From Ciona intestinalis (lineage: Eukaryota; Chordata; Ascidiacea; Phlebobranchia; Cionidae), in the NCBI RefSeq assembly GCF_000224145.3, contig NC_020170.2, positions 3,984,646-4,048,645 on the forward strand: a stretch of DNA of 64,000 nucleotides, in the 5' to 3' direction. The translations under genes and the position numbers were made by a program. Under the pieces are notes generated by a model. The model was not told the DNA's origin. It did not search any database and was given only the letters and a program-made list of their open reading frames with translations. The first letter of the stretch is position 1. Every line of letters starts with the position of its first letter. Positions 1 to 12,239 of this stretch are shown piece after piece.

Positions 1-440
1 TGTGTATGAAAGTTAAAACACATTGCAGGGCAAATATGTTCATATTTATGTTAATTGTTGTTGGTGAAAAAAAGAGTTTAGAAAAACAGTAGCACAAAGT
101 TAAGTATTAGAAGCCTAATAGATAAATCTTTAAACCTGCTCTGTAGCATGAGTTTCTGTCAAAGCAGCAACCCCTGTAAGATTAAACAGTTAATATTGTG
201 CAGTGTATTATTGTGGCTACAGTTGTGGGATAGTCATATCTATATTTGTATCTACCCATAGCAGTACGGCCTTATACAAATGTGATAGTGCAGTTGTATT
301 GGAAATTAGGTTAACATTTAACTTACAAAGCAACGCATGCACTTTTTCCGATTCCAATCGCCCCACATCGTGACCGGGAGGCCGTGGATAAGCTGCAACC
401 CCTGGAATTAACTATTTGTTACATATGCGTCACCAATAAA

Positions 441-552
441 GGTAGATGCGTGGAAACTCATAAACAGGTACGAGGTGTAAAACAGAAAAGTCGTGTTATA
501 ACAACTGTGGTTGCCCCGCCTCGAGAGAATAAATAAGTTACATTCATTCGCA
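441..552 (+). mobile_element. SINE 3' fragment
   Basis: Family tail ending AAATAAGTTACATTCATTC, just beyond the stop/donor of the TSP1 gene (which is on the opposite strand). Confidence 0.65.
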
Positions 553-556
553 CAAC

Positions 557-3500
557 TCACGGGCATGGCTTAGTGTTACAATTTCGTGTTTCTTCGCTTA
601 TACAGTCTGTTACAGTACTCGGGCATTCCCGACTCCTTGTGCTTGTACCACCGCCGCAGGTCACGCCGCAATCTGTCCACGAAGTCCATGCCGCTAAATA
701 AAGTAAGTTCGGTTAAACGCTGAAGCTGTATGTAGCGAAAATTCATAATATAAGCACTTTCTCCGGCCTAAATCACACGACCATGACGTAGAATAGAACA
801 GAACATAGCGCAAGTTTCAGCTACATTACCGAGTACAAAAGGGCATTTAACGGAAATCAACATTCACTTAAGAACTAAAGACAAGCTCTAATCGTTACTG
901 GCGACGGTGTAGGTTCCTTGTAAAGCAGTCGCGAATAGGTTCTGTAGCAGACCAAAAACTACGACAGAATTCCGTCTTACCCGCTGTGTCTGCTAAAGGA
1001 AAAACTATTTGGTTGCAAGAAACAACTGAGTCTAGCGTGGAAGTATCTGGTTTTAGTAAAGCTTCCATTCTATATGGCCACCTTGATACTGTAGGATCGC
1101 CCAATGATAAAGTTTCTGTCTGTTGATTGCTGCAGTGAACGAATTCGACCCTGGGAATTAAGACAAGTTATGTCAGTGCAATACTAAGTCATAGGAATTC
1201 AATTTGTGAAGATTTGCAGGAATTAATTACTCGACAAGGAGCATAAGGTGTATGAATACACCGTGTGAGTCTATAGTGTATAATATGTCGCGCGTATAAT
1301 AACTCGACAATGAGCATGTTTTTTTATTAATACACCATGTGTGTGTGTGGTGTATAAAAATTCACAAATATTATAACTTGACAGTAAGCTTTTCATACGA
1401 ACCCGCAAGTTGTGTGTGCTTCAAAGAATTGAAACACCGAAGGATAATGCAGGGGGATGCGACCCCGGGGTGTTGTGGTTCTTTGAGTGTTGCATGATGT
1501 GTATTGTCTTATGGTGGCCGAGTTGGGGAAATATTGAGCTTGGCTTGGATTTACATTTGAGCAAATTCCTGAAGCGGAAACACTGTTTATTTAAATACTT
1601 GTTGCGTGAGAGAGCTTGTATGGCAGGTCTACCAAAATAATAATAATCAGCCACAACATCAGCCAGTTTTTATACGCAATGCGGTGCCGTGCCACAGCAG
1701 CTAGACCGCCCACCTTATTGTAAGCGTCGTTTTTCTTGAAATGAAATATAATCATCCTATATTTAAAACAACAACAACATATTCACCCACAAGTTACGTA
1801 TATAGTGGCTGGCATTGTCCCGCTACGCGAGGTTAAACTCGCAAGAGAAAGGAGCCGTATATCTTATCATTAAATCTTACCGTTTTCAGCAATGCTGTTG
1901 GAGCTTGTAGCAGGAAATAAATAAAATCCTGAAAAAATATTTAAATAAACTTTAGTTTAAAGATTATTTTAACAATGTAAAACTGTGATAACAGATTATA
2001 TATAAGATCGTAGAAGATGGGACAGCTTTTCATTCTATTTTCCCGTCCCAGTTGGTAGTAAACAAAGAACATTAAAAAAATATAAAACCGTATCCTCACG
2101 ACTTACATATAGACTGGCCATTGTTAAAAATTTAAAACCGATCAGGATACTTGAATATTTTGTGCTCAAAGTGTCCCGTCTCGCCCCACCTTACTATAAT
2201 TTAACTTGATCTTACTTCGTCCATTACTGGTGTCAGTAGTAAACATATCAATACATTCTTCTATAGGTGGAATTAAGTTGGAACTATTACGAAGATAAAC
2301 GTTCACTCTTGCTTTCCAACATGGTGCAGTGTCTCGATCAGCGGCGCGGCTGGGAATCCAAAAAAGGTTTATAAAATATGACATATAGTTCTGAGGGGTA
2401 AGTTGGGACACCATTTTTTTAACTATAAAAAAATGTCTTTTGGAGTGGTGAAATGCAATTGTATAATAATGTTAATACAGAATACACGTAAAAACATACA
2501 TAAACAAAATGTTTAGTTAATTCCTGACCACAAAACCGATATCTATCATCGTATGTTTACCTGCAGTTTGACTGATCAGAGTTTTCGTACCACTGCGTAT
2601 CAAGTATTGACACGTCTACAACGCTGTTCCAATCCCATACATCTCCTACCTAGTATAACATGTTTTATCACACGACCTCTGACAAAGTACATATAGTACT
2701 GTGGGGTAAAGTGAGACACTTTTAGCACATGGTATCCAATTATCCTGATCGTGTTTTAAACAATTAACAACGGCCTATGGCAGTTGTTAAGGATTCGGTT
2801 TTATGATTCTTTAAACTTTCTTTGTTTACTACCAAATAGGACGAGTAATAGAATTTATAATACGCCTAACCAAAGAATAGTTAAAATATAACTTTATTTA
2901 TTATTATAAATTTTATAACTTTAGGAAACGCATTATCGAAAAATTGTAAGAGTTAATTATTATTTATCTAGGGCCCTATACGCATTTATTATACGCATAT
3001 ACTATATAGTAAGAATAGATATTGTAAATTTAAACGTTTTATTTCGCTATTTAATTATAGCAGTTACCGCCTGTATCAAGTTGTATAGTACAGTACAGGT
3101 GTTTAAGTGTCTTTCCTTGTACGAGTAATGTAAATTATGAGTGTGTGTGATATTAGAACGCCACTTTCGGATATTGCTAATTATTATTAACTGGAATTAT
3201 CTGACCACCTTGTCTCGTAAGCATCTTGAGAAGTAAGCTCGAACATCTCTTGTTATTTCGATCTGACTATCAGAACTGCTGATAATTTGACGTCTTTTCC
3301 TTGTGTTGTGTTCAGCTACGTGACACGCTGCAATATAAATGCATAAATTAGTTAATCAAAAATTTTATAGCGCTGTGGGGTAATATGGGACACTATTATC
3401 CAAGTAGTCTGATCGTGTTTTAAACAATTAACAACGGCCTATGGCAGCTGTGAAGATACGGTTTTATTATTCTTTGAATGTTCTTTGTTTACTACCAAAG

Positions 3501-4291
3501 AGAACAATAAAATTGAATATAAAGATGTCTCATCTGCTCCGACCCTACTATATTTCATTTCCCCATGCACTTTCTGTTGCTTATACAGTTCGGCCTTTTA
3601 ACCTTTTTTATATCAGAGTAATACGTTTTATTATGTCTATGGAAATAAAATATTAAGTTTACATAATCGAATAAAATATTTTTATCTTGGTTGTCAGACT
3701 TTTGCGTTATTAAAATAAACATCATTTTAAAAATCTGCCTTCAAATCCCAAGCGTTCGGAAACTTAAATAAGGAACAAACTATTTCAGTTTAATGATCTA
3801 TTTTAAGCTTTTAGATTGTAGGTTTATGTTCTCTCTAGTCCAAATCTGGTCTTACCGACGCTTATAGTTACAGTTTACACAACATTGTCGGTATGTTTAT
3901 GGAGCGTGGTATTTAACCTTCAAGGCATGTGACGTAACCACACCTTCCGTTTGAGAAAATTCGACCGTTTATATCCCGTAACACTAAACACACAAAAGTA
4001 TGCTTTAACAGAGCTACATAAACATGAAAAACTAGCAATGTAAATTATATCACCCACAAAGTAACATATATATGGTAACTCGTAAGCTGCTGGCACGAGA
4101 TGTATCACCCCCCCTGTTATAACTACTGTCATTTTTCGGCCACGCGGGGATAAAACAAGTTATATTCATAGCTATATAAACTGTACAATACTCATATATA
4201 CAATATACAACATATACAACGTTTTCTTACCTTCGTATATTTCAATACATCCCAATATACAGCATATGGTGTGTAGAAACTTACGCCTCAT
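557..4291 (-). CDS. Small secreted protein with C-terminal thrombospondin type 1 repeat (unrecognised gene)
   Basis: Exons on the minus strand: 4291-4231, 3327-3209, 2649-2561, 2349-2216, 1088-981, 693-557. All junctions are GT-AG and phases agree throughout, giving 215 residues. Residues 1-20 (starting MRRKFLHTICCILGC) look like a signal peptide. A dibasic RKRR site at 30-33 could be cut by a furin-type protease. Residues 40-170 form a cysteine-containing region I do not recognise. Residues 171-215 are a TSP1 repeat, with WTSWTDC at 173-179, TCGGG at 182-186 and paired cysteines ending CNTKPCP. TSP1 modules usually bind matrix or receptors, so a secreted or matrix role is inferred. The stop overlaps a good donor (GTGAGT), so the gene could instead continue toward the window edge. 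The exon structure is seen; the function is not known. Confidence 0.72.
1220..1395. repeat. ACTCGACAATGAGCAT / GTGTATGAATACACC repeat
   Basis: Two diverged units with TACTCGACAAGGAGCATAAG, TATGAATACACC and a palindromic GGTGTATNNATACACC. Intron 5 of the TSP1 gene, not part of the SINE family. Confidence 0.55.
2007..2199 (-). mobile_element. MITE, TATAGTAGGGTGGGG family
   Basis: About 190 bp with decayed left inverted repeat and right end CCCCACCTTACTATA. It ends 17 bases from the exon 4 donor of the TSP1 gene. Confidence 0.7.
2693..2875 (+). mobile_element. MITE, TATAGTAGGGTGGGG family
   Basis: Left repeat and core (GATCGTGTTTTAAACAATTA) present, right repeat mostly lost. Confidence 0.65.
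3366..3553 (+). mobile_element. MITE, TATAGTAGGGTGGGG family
   Basis: Both ends recognisable (TATAGCGCTGTGGGG ... GACCCTACTATA) with the standard core; in intron 1 of the TSP1 gene. Confidence 0.72.
4046..4172 (+). mobile_element. SINE 3' fragment
   Basis: CCCACAAAGTAACATATATA through GTTATAACTACTGTCATT and the AAGTTATATTCAT end; lies in intron 1 of the TSP1 gene. Confidence 0.65.
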
Positions 4292-4393
4292 ATCCACGCT
4301 GTACAACCTCACTCTGATACTTTCTACTGTGGTTACAGAAAACAGCGTGCATGATACGATCGGTGCCAGTATCGGGTTTTCCCGCGCGAGGAC

Positions 4394-4400
4394 CTATATA
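4394..4400 (-). promoter_or_regulatory. Possible TATA box of the TSP1-repeat gene
   Basis: On the minus strand a CTATATAG motif lies about 105 bases upstream of the ATG at 4291, inside a locally GC-rich stretch. Spacing fits a short 5' UTR, but no start site can be seen. Confidence 0.35.
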
Positions 4401-4564
4401 GGCCCCCAAGGCGAGTCGGAGTGAAATATTGCGAAGAACCTTTCAGTCTTCTTGCACTTGTTGGTATCAGTCACAACAACAACACGTATAGTGTTTATTT
4501 ATAAAGTACATTATTTAAATTTCTTTCTTCTTATTCAAAACAAAGTATACTCATATTACTTTTA

Positions 4565-4757
4565 TATAGTAGGGTGGGGAAGATGAGACAGCTTTTTATT
4601 CAATTTTCCAGTCCCACTTTGTAGTAAACAAAGAACTTTTAGGGGAATTATAAAACCATCTCCCCACAATCACCAATGGACCGTTGTTAATTCTTAAAAA
4701 CATGATCATAGCTTTTGGATATGTGCTAAAGGTGTCCCATCTTACCCCACGGTACTT
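4565..4757 (-). mobile_element. MITE, TATAGTAGGGTGGGG family
   Basis: Reverse orientation; ends TATAGTAGGGTGGGGAAGAT and ATCTTACCCCAC; intergenic. Confidence 0.75.
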
Positions 4758-5799
4758 TATGACTCTATAAAGAGAGTCCATAGTAATGTAATAGAGTAAC
4801 ACACTATAGAATTTATATTGTAACTTCTATAACAGTTGCAGCTGTATGCATCCCGAGAATATATAGACATGAACACGTTATAGCACATGCTATTTTGTAT
4901 AGCGTGTTCTGGTTTAATAAATTAATCCTATTAGTGCTTATGTATAACCAAACATTGCAACAAGCGCTACCTTACACCTCAAAACTAAATGCTTAGCCCA
5001 TAAAATCACAGAAAAATAACCTTACAGAAACAAAAAAATTGCAGTCGTTTTTTAATACCCAAACTTGGTATATTTATGGCTAAAAATCTTTGTATGCTAA
5101 TCCTGCGTATCTAAATATACAGCATATGGATACGCATGAATTCACCGAATCTCAATAACCCGATTTTACTAGTGAGATAAGTAACTATAGCGCCTAAGGG
5201 TGTGTTATGCTTTACGAATGTAAATTTTAGGGTATATTATATATATAAAATTGTGTATAAATTGTTTATGCAAATACCTGGCTGTATATATACGGTTTGA
5301 ATGCAAACAAATGCGGATGGTCATAGCCTCTATAATATTACACAGGCTCGATTATTTAAACTATAAAATCGCCAAATTTTTAAAAATATTTCCAAGAGTG
5401 CAGTATATGTAAATAATTTGTATTTTTTTACTTTTTAGGTCTTACAATGAACTAGTAATTGTTGATACACTAATCTATAGTAAAATACTTTTGTGTTTTG
5501 TTTTTTTTATTTAAACAGTGGCAAAGCATCGGTGAAGTACAATGTAATTCACAAATATAGTTAAACAGCGCATTTAAATCAATGAACATGTGGTAAGCAG
5601 TTAGCTTAGAATGTGCAGCGATTTTTAGTTACTTGGCAAAAATAAGATACGGCAATATAAGCCACTATAAAAGTTGTGTTTCATATTGCCTAAAATTTCC
5701 CTTTCAAATAAAAGTTAATATTTTGTAAATGGTACTATATGAAGTTAGATATAGATACCGTAAGCATAATATCTCCTATACTTACCATTCGTGTTTTCG

Positions 5800-5930
5800 A
5801 AAAAAAAAAATAAAACGCTCTTATAGGTTAGTCGTGGAGATACAGTTATATAATATTGTAAATATTCCGTGTTTATTACCAGATGGGACGATAAAAATGA
5901 ATGAAATTTTATTCTGATATAATATAATTA
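5800..5930 (+). mobile_element. Old MITE copy of the same family
   Basis: Only the right half is recognisable: the GTTTATTACCAGATGGGACG segment. Confidence 0.45.
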
Positions 5931-6016
5931 GAAACGCGCTTGTAGTAGTAGTACAAAAACTCATTCACTGTTGCTTGGTTGGTGTCGAAATATTCGATTC
6001 TTCTTCAGCTGTAGGA

Positions 6017-6160
6017 TAATGAATGAATTAATGCAACCTGCTTTTTCCTTACGTGGCCGTAAAACGACATGCGCTATAACATGGATGTTCTGTTTCATAC
6101 ACCTCATGCCAGCTTTCAAGTTAGCACAAATGTAGCTTTGTGGGTGATTGTTTTCATGTT
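6017..6160 (-). mobile_element. SINE 3' fragment
   Basis: Reverse copy of the tail with GTTTCATACACCTCATGCC. Confidence 0.6.
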
Positions 6161-6367
6161 GGTTTTAAAATGCTTAAGTTACGTGAGTGTTTTTACCGCC
6201 GAGTATTAATATTAATCAAAATATCTTATAGCAAATAATGTTGCAATGACAGCTCTTTTAGTGACATAGCGAAAATAAATGCCCACGTTATGTGTTGGTC
6301 TGTTTCACCATGAAACTTGATTAAACAGTTTACAGTTTGGGTTCTAAAAGGGTTAAGAACTACTGAA

Positions 6368-9300
6368 TTACGTTTTAGTGTGGAATTTTGTTTTGTAAAA
6401 CATTATTTGTACTTTTATGTAGCCAAAGCGACAGGGGAAAATGGGCCCCACGATTATTAATGTGAATCTGCTGTTACAGATATGGGCTAAAAGTTTATTG
6501 TTTAAACTGGAACACAAACCATATTCAAATGAGTTTTCTCTTCCCATCATAGTTTCATCTCTTGTTGATAGACTTTCTAATGAAGTTGTCATTTTTTTAA
6601 GATCAATGCGAGACCTATATGGTGAGATGTAAAAATTTTAATCAATGTTTGTTTAGAAGTAATTTGAATGAATGAACGAATGTAACCTATTTATCCTCGC
6701 GTGGCGGGGCAACGACAGTTGTTATAACACGGGTGTTATGTTTCATTCACCTCGTGTCCGCTTACGAGTTACCCTATGACCCTATGTGATAGCTTTGTGG
6801 GTCATTGTTTTTTGTATGGCTGACAATATAAACAACCTGTAGTCCAAAATAGTTAACTCGGTTGGGGCAAATGGGGTGTCTCGTATACGTACATAATGGT
6901 AACAGCGTCGAACCTTTTGAACCCATATAAACTGTGATGGGGTACAGATAAATAGGGGCGCTATAACCGCGGCCCTGGTTATCGTGAAGTTTAAACATAC
7001 CTGAAAGAAATTGTTCTAGCCGCTCGTTGCTCCAACTTTTGTATTTTTCTCCTCACTTCCCATTCTCTGTTTCTTAAAACTTTTCGATGTTTCGTCGTTA
7101 ATATCGAATCCTTTGACATAACTTCATTTCCCCGATATTTCTTTTTGTGCTGATTTCTATTCGCGTTAAGCTCTGGAACCAGTTCTGTTCTAGAACTATT
7201 GTTATTGTTACTGTTACTGTTTAAGTTTGGTGACGTAGAGGAGGTAGACATTTCATCTCCTGCGTCTTCTTGTGTGTCTGTGGATTTAGTTTGTAATTCT
7301 GGGCTTCCGACCTCAGTGTGCGTTTCGTCGTATGTTGTTTGCGGTTCTGTGAATAATATAATTACCCACATTGTAACTCGTAAGCGGGCACGATATGTAA
7401 ATGAAATAGAACACGCGAATTATAACGACTGTCGTTTACCGCCAGGAGGTTGCATTCATTCGAAAGATATTTAGTTGGAATAAAGCCATAACTTACCCAC
7501 GAATACGTCTGGCTCATGGTTCTTTGCATTTAATTCTGGCGTCGTTTCGCTTTGTTCCTTACTGCTGTGTGGAATATCTCCGTAGGTTTGCGGGGGTAGC
7601 CTATCTGCATCATGATCACATATTAATGATGATAATATGATATAGTGTAATACTCATTATAGCAGGGTGGGGGAAGATGGGATACCTTTATCACATAATG
7701 TCCAAGTATACTAACAGTATTATAAACAATTATAACAATGGTTTGAAGGAGTCATGAGGATACAGTTTTATAATACTTTGAATGTTCTTTGTTTACTACC
7801 AAATGGGACGAGAAAATAAAATTAAAATGTGTCCCATCTTCCCCTACCCTACTATACATTTAAATATGTCTCAAAATCTGCAATGCGACTAACTATAGAG
7901 TTTCTACCGTAAAACCAGCTCAGGTCCTATATTTCACCGACAAGAACGTTTAACCCTTTGTCTGTAATACGAAAAGAATTCTTCAGAAAGTCTATATGGT
8001 CGTTTATGAAATTCATTTTGAATTAGCACAAGCTTAGTTTTTTTAATTTGATAGGCCATAATCGGTATAATTAAACGCTAAAGCAAATCCACATTATCAA
8101 ACTAACCATAGTTATGATGGTGGTGTTGTTCATCATATGTTGAAAATGATGAAATTGCTTCTTCATGCCTTAACGACCTAATGCATAGATCACACGTATT
8201 ATGTTCACATTAACAAATATATCATTTGTATATGAATGAGGCCTAACGACGGGTTAGCCCTGGATCCTATAATTGAGATTGAGGCGAGAGATGGCCCATT
8301 GCTCTTAAAGTGAGAGATTGAGGCGAGAGATGGCCCATTGCTCTTAAAGTGAGAGATTGAGGCGAGAGATGGCCCATTGCTCTTTACTTTAACATTGTAT
8401 ATATATATGCAAGATTTTTTTATAAATTCGAAGCACGCCGTGTGACTTTTGATTTAGCCTATTACCCTTTTAATACATTATCGTTTACTGCATATACATA
8501 CCTGCATATATCGCAATCAGATTGTCCGTGATAAAAAAGTTCAGTTATTCCCCGTTGTAATACGGGGTCGGTTGGAAAATCTCTTATGTCGGTATGATAA
8601 AATTTCATCTGAAAAAAAATATTAAATTCAGAACATTTTAGTTAAACATACCAGCTTTGTAAATGCGCTGCCATGTCCACAGTCGAGCAGCAGTTTTTAT
8701 GACGTTACGTTAACGAAGTGTAGATAATTGCTAGAGGAAATATATAGTACGGTGGGGTGAAGTGGGACACTTTTTCATTCTATTTGGTAGTAAACAAAGA
8801 ACATTCAAAGAATTATAAAACTGTATCTTCACGACTTCTATAGACCGCCGTTGTTAATTGTTTAAAACACGATCAGAATATTTGGATACTATAAATGTGT
8901 CCTGTCTTTCCTGAACCGACTATATAGTAGGTTAGAGGTGTAATTGTTCATATTTTCTTTCTATTTTAACGTCCTATTTAGTAATATATAAAGAAAGAAT
9001 ATTTAACGAATCGCGTTACAAAACAAGATTGGATATTGTGTGCTAACAGAAAATAAGTTGTTAAATAGAATATTTTAACTTTACAAAGTTAGTAATATTG
9101 TTCTTATGTTAAATGAGAATACTTAACTAACTTGGAAAGCATCGTCACGCAAAGCTGAACTTGAGCTTTTTTTTCTTTGAAACTTAACATAACGCGAAAG
9201 AACCAACCCCAGAATTGCGAAGAAAAAACCAACCCCGACCAAAGACCATCCCACTACTGTTGACTGTGTTAAAGCAACTGCCAAGCCAGCAGTTAGGATT

Positions 9301-10661
9301 ACGATAACTAGAATGGCCCAAAACACCGGCAAGAGGCGTCGGCATGTTTCACTATTGTCGGAGTTGGTTTGTTTGAAGCTGTTTTTCTTTTTTCTTGAGT
9401 AAGCGGTTCTAGTTATATGTTGGGGTTGGTGGTCAGTCTTTTTCTGTGACAAAAAAAAAGCAAACAAGAAAATAGTTTAAATTGTATGTAGAAAATACAG
9501 TCCCATGGCGAGGCATACGCCGGGGGACTTGGGATTTAAGCCAGAGTTTGGGGCCTTATATAAGAAGCCAACGTTGTAGTCGACTTTTATAAAAAAAAAG
9601 CAATTTCAATACTAGCACACTTTTAATTGCTACAGTCAGTGTGTGTAAATGACATTGAAATAAAAAAAACTGATATAGTGTACAACTAAAGCTAAAATGA
9701 ACATAAAAAAAAATTAACTAAAATACCAAGTTTAAACCATGTACAATAAAACAGCAATAGGGCAAGTTGGCAAAAATATTAGAAAAAACTCAAACTTAAC
9801 CACATAACGTTTTTGTATTTTATCCAGTTATTATACAACTAAAACACGTGCAGTCGACATACGTGTGGTCTAGCTATATGACATAAGCGAAACAGAAACA
9901 TATTGTTGTTGTCTAAAAACCTATCATGTGGGTTTATGTTTATTCGGATCATTTTAGGCACTTTACTCATATTTTTTATAATTGATAAATGTAACTTGCT
10001 TTGGCCTATTTATGCGTGCGCGGGAAAACGACAACAGTCGTCATAACACATGTGTTTCATACGCCTCGTGTTTATACCAGCATGCGATCATCTGAATGCC
10101 ACATAGATTTACAAACCTAACACTGAACAAATAAAGATACACTGCTTTAATTGCGTGTTTTCAACAAAACTGGCTTCTGCTAATATGTTTCACAATACGG
10201 ATACCCCATACCGTTGCTGTATATACAATAGGGTGAGGGAAGATGGGACACCTATTATAACTCTATTTTCTCGCCCCATTTAGCATTAAACAAAGAACAT
10301 ATACAGAGAAATATAAAACTATATGCCCACGACTTCGATTGGTCGTTGTTAATTGTTTAAAACACGGTCAGGATATTCGGACATTATGTGCTAAAGGTGT
10401 CCCATCTTCCCCCACCCCACTCTACGTTTTAAATTACGTCATCGCCAAAAATAAATAAATAACTAAAATTAAACATATTAAAATTAAAGGAATAAAATAA
10501 TGAACCAAAATTGAAATCAAAATAAAATCACTCGCATTTGTCGTGCCTGTATATACCTTAACACTCAACTGAGCTATCATTCCAATTTTTCGTGGCATGC
10601 TAGGATAAGTATTTGTAACATCTTCTTCAATCGTATCTATCCTATCACGACGCCCTGTCAT
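6368..10661 (-). CDS. Two-helix membrane hairpin protein with long polar cytoplasmic tail (unrecognised gene)
   Basis: Minus-strand exons: 10661-10557, 9443-9132, 8608-8502, 8177-8107, 7604-7497, 7346-7001, 6614 to about 6368, giving about 431 residues with consistent phases. An in-frame TAA lies just before the ATG. Residues 1-73 are polar. Two hydrophobic helices (about 74-94 and 99-118) are joined by a very short loop, so both ends should face the same side. The rest is acidic, Ser/Asn rich (an SNSNNNNSS run), with a basic segment near RKVLRNREWEVRRK that may form a coiled coil. Exon 2 could instead end at its own stop (9123), giving a 141-residue protein. The 3' end is uncertain: a donor-like site at 6520 and an AATAAA at 6494-6499 both lie inside the last open frame. 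I recognise no family. Confidence 0.6.
6664..6982 (-). mobile_element. tRNA-derived SINE, full length but diverged, reverse
   Basis: The tail (rc of CATTCATTC..., near 6668) through the body to a decayed head near 6900-6980. It fills most of the intron between exons 6 and 7 of the minus-strand membrane gene. Confidence 0.65.
7363..7465 (+). mobile_element. SINE 3' fragment
   Basis: Tail copy filling most of the 150-base intron between exons 5 and 6 of the membrane gene. Confidence 0.65.
7658..7856 (+). mobile_element. MITE, TATAGTAGGGTGGGG family, well preserved
   Basis: About 199 bp, nearly matching inverted ends (TATAGCAGGGTGGGGGAAGA ... TCTTCCCCTACCCTACTATA). In intron 4 of the membrane gene. 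Confidence 0.82.
8275..8384. repeat. Minisatellite, 39-bp unit, about 2.8 copies
   Basis: Unit beginning GAGATTGAGGCGAGAGATGG and ending in CTCTTAAAGTGA, copies virtually identical; in intron 3 of the membrane gene. Confidence 0.85.
8743..8926 (-). mobile_element. MITE, TATAGTAGGGTGGGG family
   Basis: Reverse copy with core AAACACGATCAG; in intron 2 of the membrane gene. Confidence 0.72.
9985..10090 (-). mobile_element. SINE 3' fragment
   Basis: Reverse tail copy in intron 1 of the membrane gene. Confidence 0.6.
10226..10425 (-). mobile_element. MITE, TATAGTAGGGTGGGG family
   Basis: Reverse copy with both inverted ends; in intron 1 of the membrane gene. Confidence 0.75.
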
Positions 10662-11104
10662 CCAGTTTAATTAGTTGGCAATAAGCCATTTTATCAAACG
10701 CTGCTGACTGTGATCAAATAGTCAATTACCTAACGTTCATTATTAGATGCAACACAGTCAATAAAACTGCACCCAAGTTGAAATGTAATTAAACGAGCCT
10801 ATTTAAACGAAGTCAGTCTGCTATAACGCTCATTTAAAACACCCTTATAGGCATAGTATGCTGTTTCCGTTGCATGTGCATTTCGCTGACGTGACGCAGA
10901 AACGTATACGTCATTATGCCTGCAATTTATCATAGAGTGGGAAAAGCATTAGGAAGTAAAACTTACGACGCACGATACGTTGTTGCATATGTATACCTGC
11001 ACTACCTTCGATATTACATACATGTATGTGATCATTTTTATTTAACTTATAATGCATTTTTGCAATACATCATATCTAACATTGTACTCACGTTTTTGTC
11101 CTGA

Positions 11105-12054
11105 TATGTCATGTTCCATGGCACAAACTTGTTAGTGATCCGCATCCACACAAAGCAACTAAATGCTGCTGAATCTTTTCGTGCACTTTATTTATATCTC
11201 TACGAAAACATGCGCAGAGTAGTTACCATCCGGTACACCGGTACACGTAATCAAAACAACTATACAGCGCAATAAAAAAAAAACACTGCGCCAAGTTATA
11301 GTGCTGTTTTTCGCTCCTGCAAACCGAATACAGTATCCAGACAGCACTTAGCGACCGAAACGAACTCCATAGAGAAAGTTGACGCAATTAGCTTTACCTT
11401 TACGCTCACTTAAACTTGAAATGCGCAACAAATTCCAACACAACGCAGACACTTATTGTGTGTGGTAGCTACAGGTACAACATACACACACGTTCGTAAT
11501 TGCGTGACTAGTTACCTCGTTACTAATTTTACAAGAATTATACGAACGTATATAATGACGTCGGCGAATAAATTTAGTGTATATCTGACTGTGGTGTAAA
11601 TTTAAAATGCCACACCTGTACATACACATTACTAATTCAAGTTAATTTGTTAAATCTTTTTACTTCTACACATACTTATACTGTTCTGTTTCTTCGCTAA
11701 GTTTTAACGCATAAAGTCCAACATGAACTTGACCATTTGGTAACTCTGTGACAAACCCAGCTCTTTTTATACGGGCTCAATCCAAGAGATAAAGTCAGCG
11801 TCTGCAACGAAAGTCGATAAAATGATTAATTCTTTAACGACCCCGGGCAAGTGGGCCGGGAGAAGGCAATTACAACCGAGATTCTATTTTCCTAATGCTG
11901 TGAGTGCTATGTGATACCGGATTAGATTTAAATCGGCTACCGTGTGTAATTAGCATACCTGTGACCGTTTGTTTGCTATTATTTTTTCCTATTTTGAAGT
12001 CGCTTTTGGATATTAACAATTTAATATTGACGTAGGCCGTGGTAAGATTTTCAT
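11105..12054. other. Intergenic, no gene seen
   Basis: AT-rich sequence upstream of the membrane-hairpin gene and downstream of nothing recognisable on the plus strand. Open frames are short and without splice or homology support. It may hold the promoter of the minus-strand gene. Confidence 0.5.
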
Positions 12055-12235
12055 GTTTTCATTCTCTGTCATTGTTCCGGTAGGTAGTTACATGAAGAAA
12101 AAAATAAAATTGTATATAACCGTATTATCACGCCTCTAAAATAACGTTGTTGATTATTATTATCCAATTAGGAAATAAACGATGTTCTGTGTTAATGGTA
12201 TATCCTATCTTATCCACATTGGTGTGATACGCCTG
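12055..12235 (-). mobile_element. Very old MITE copy of the same family
   Basis: Weak alignment by eye to the reverse consensus: TTTTCATTCT, a tract like ATAACCGTATTATCACG and CCTATCTTATCCACATT. Confidence 0.35.
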
Positions 12236-12239
12236 GTGT

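Noticed and set aside
136-173. A 38-base minus-strand segment between splice-like sites that would extend the TSP1 protein with GCCFDRNSCYRA, recalling a trefoil motif
   Set aside because: It fits in phase if the GTGAGT donor at the stop is used, but it is too short, the flanking signals are modest and the window ends, so it was not added to the model.
1421-1654. Overlapping plus and minus frames of 76-77 codons
   Set aside because: They lie in an intron of the TSP1 gene, mirror each other and show no domain.
7199-7474. 91-codon plus-strand open frame
   Set aside because: It is antisense to exon 6 of the minus-strand membrane gene and runs into a SINE fragment.
8502-8608. Exon 3 of the membrane gene as the first exon of a separate gene
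   Set aside because: It starts with ATG right after an acceptor, but it is also in phase with exon 2, and a single gene is the simpler reading. Kept as an alternative only.
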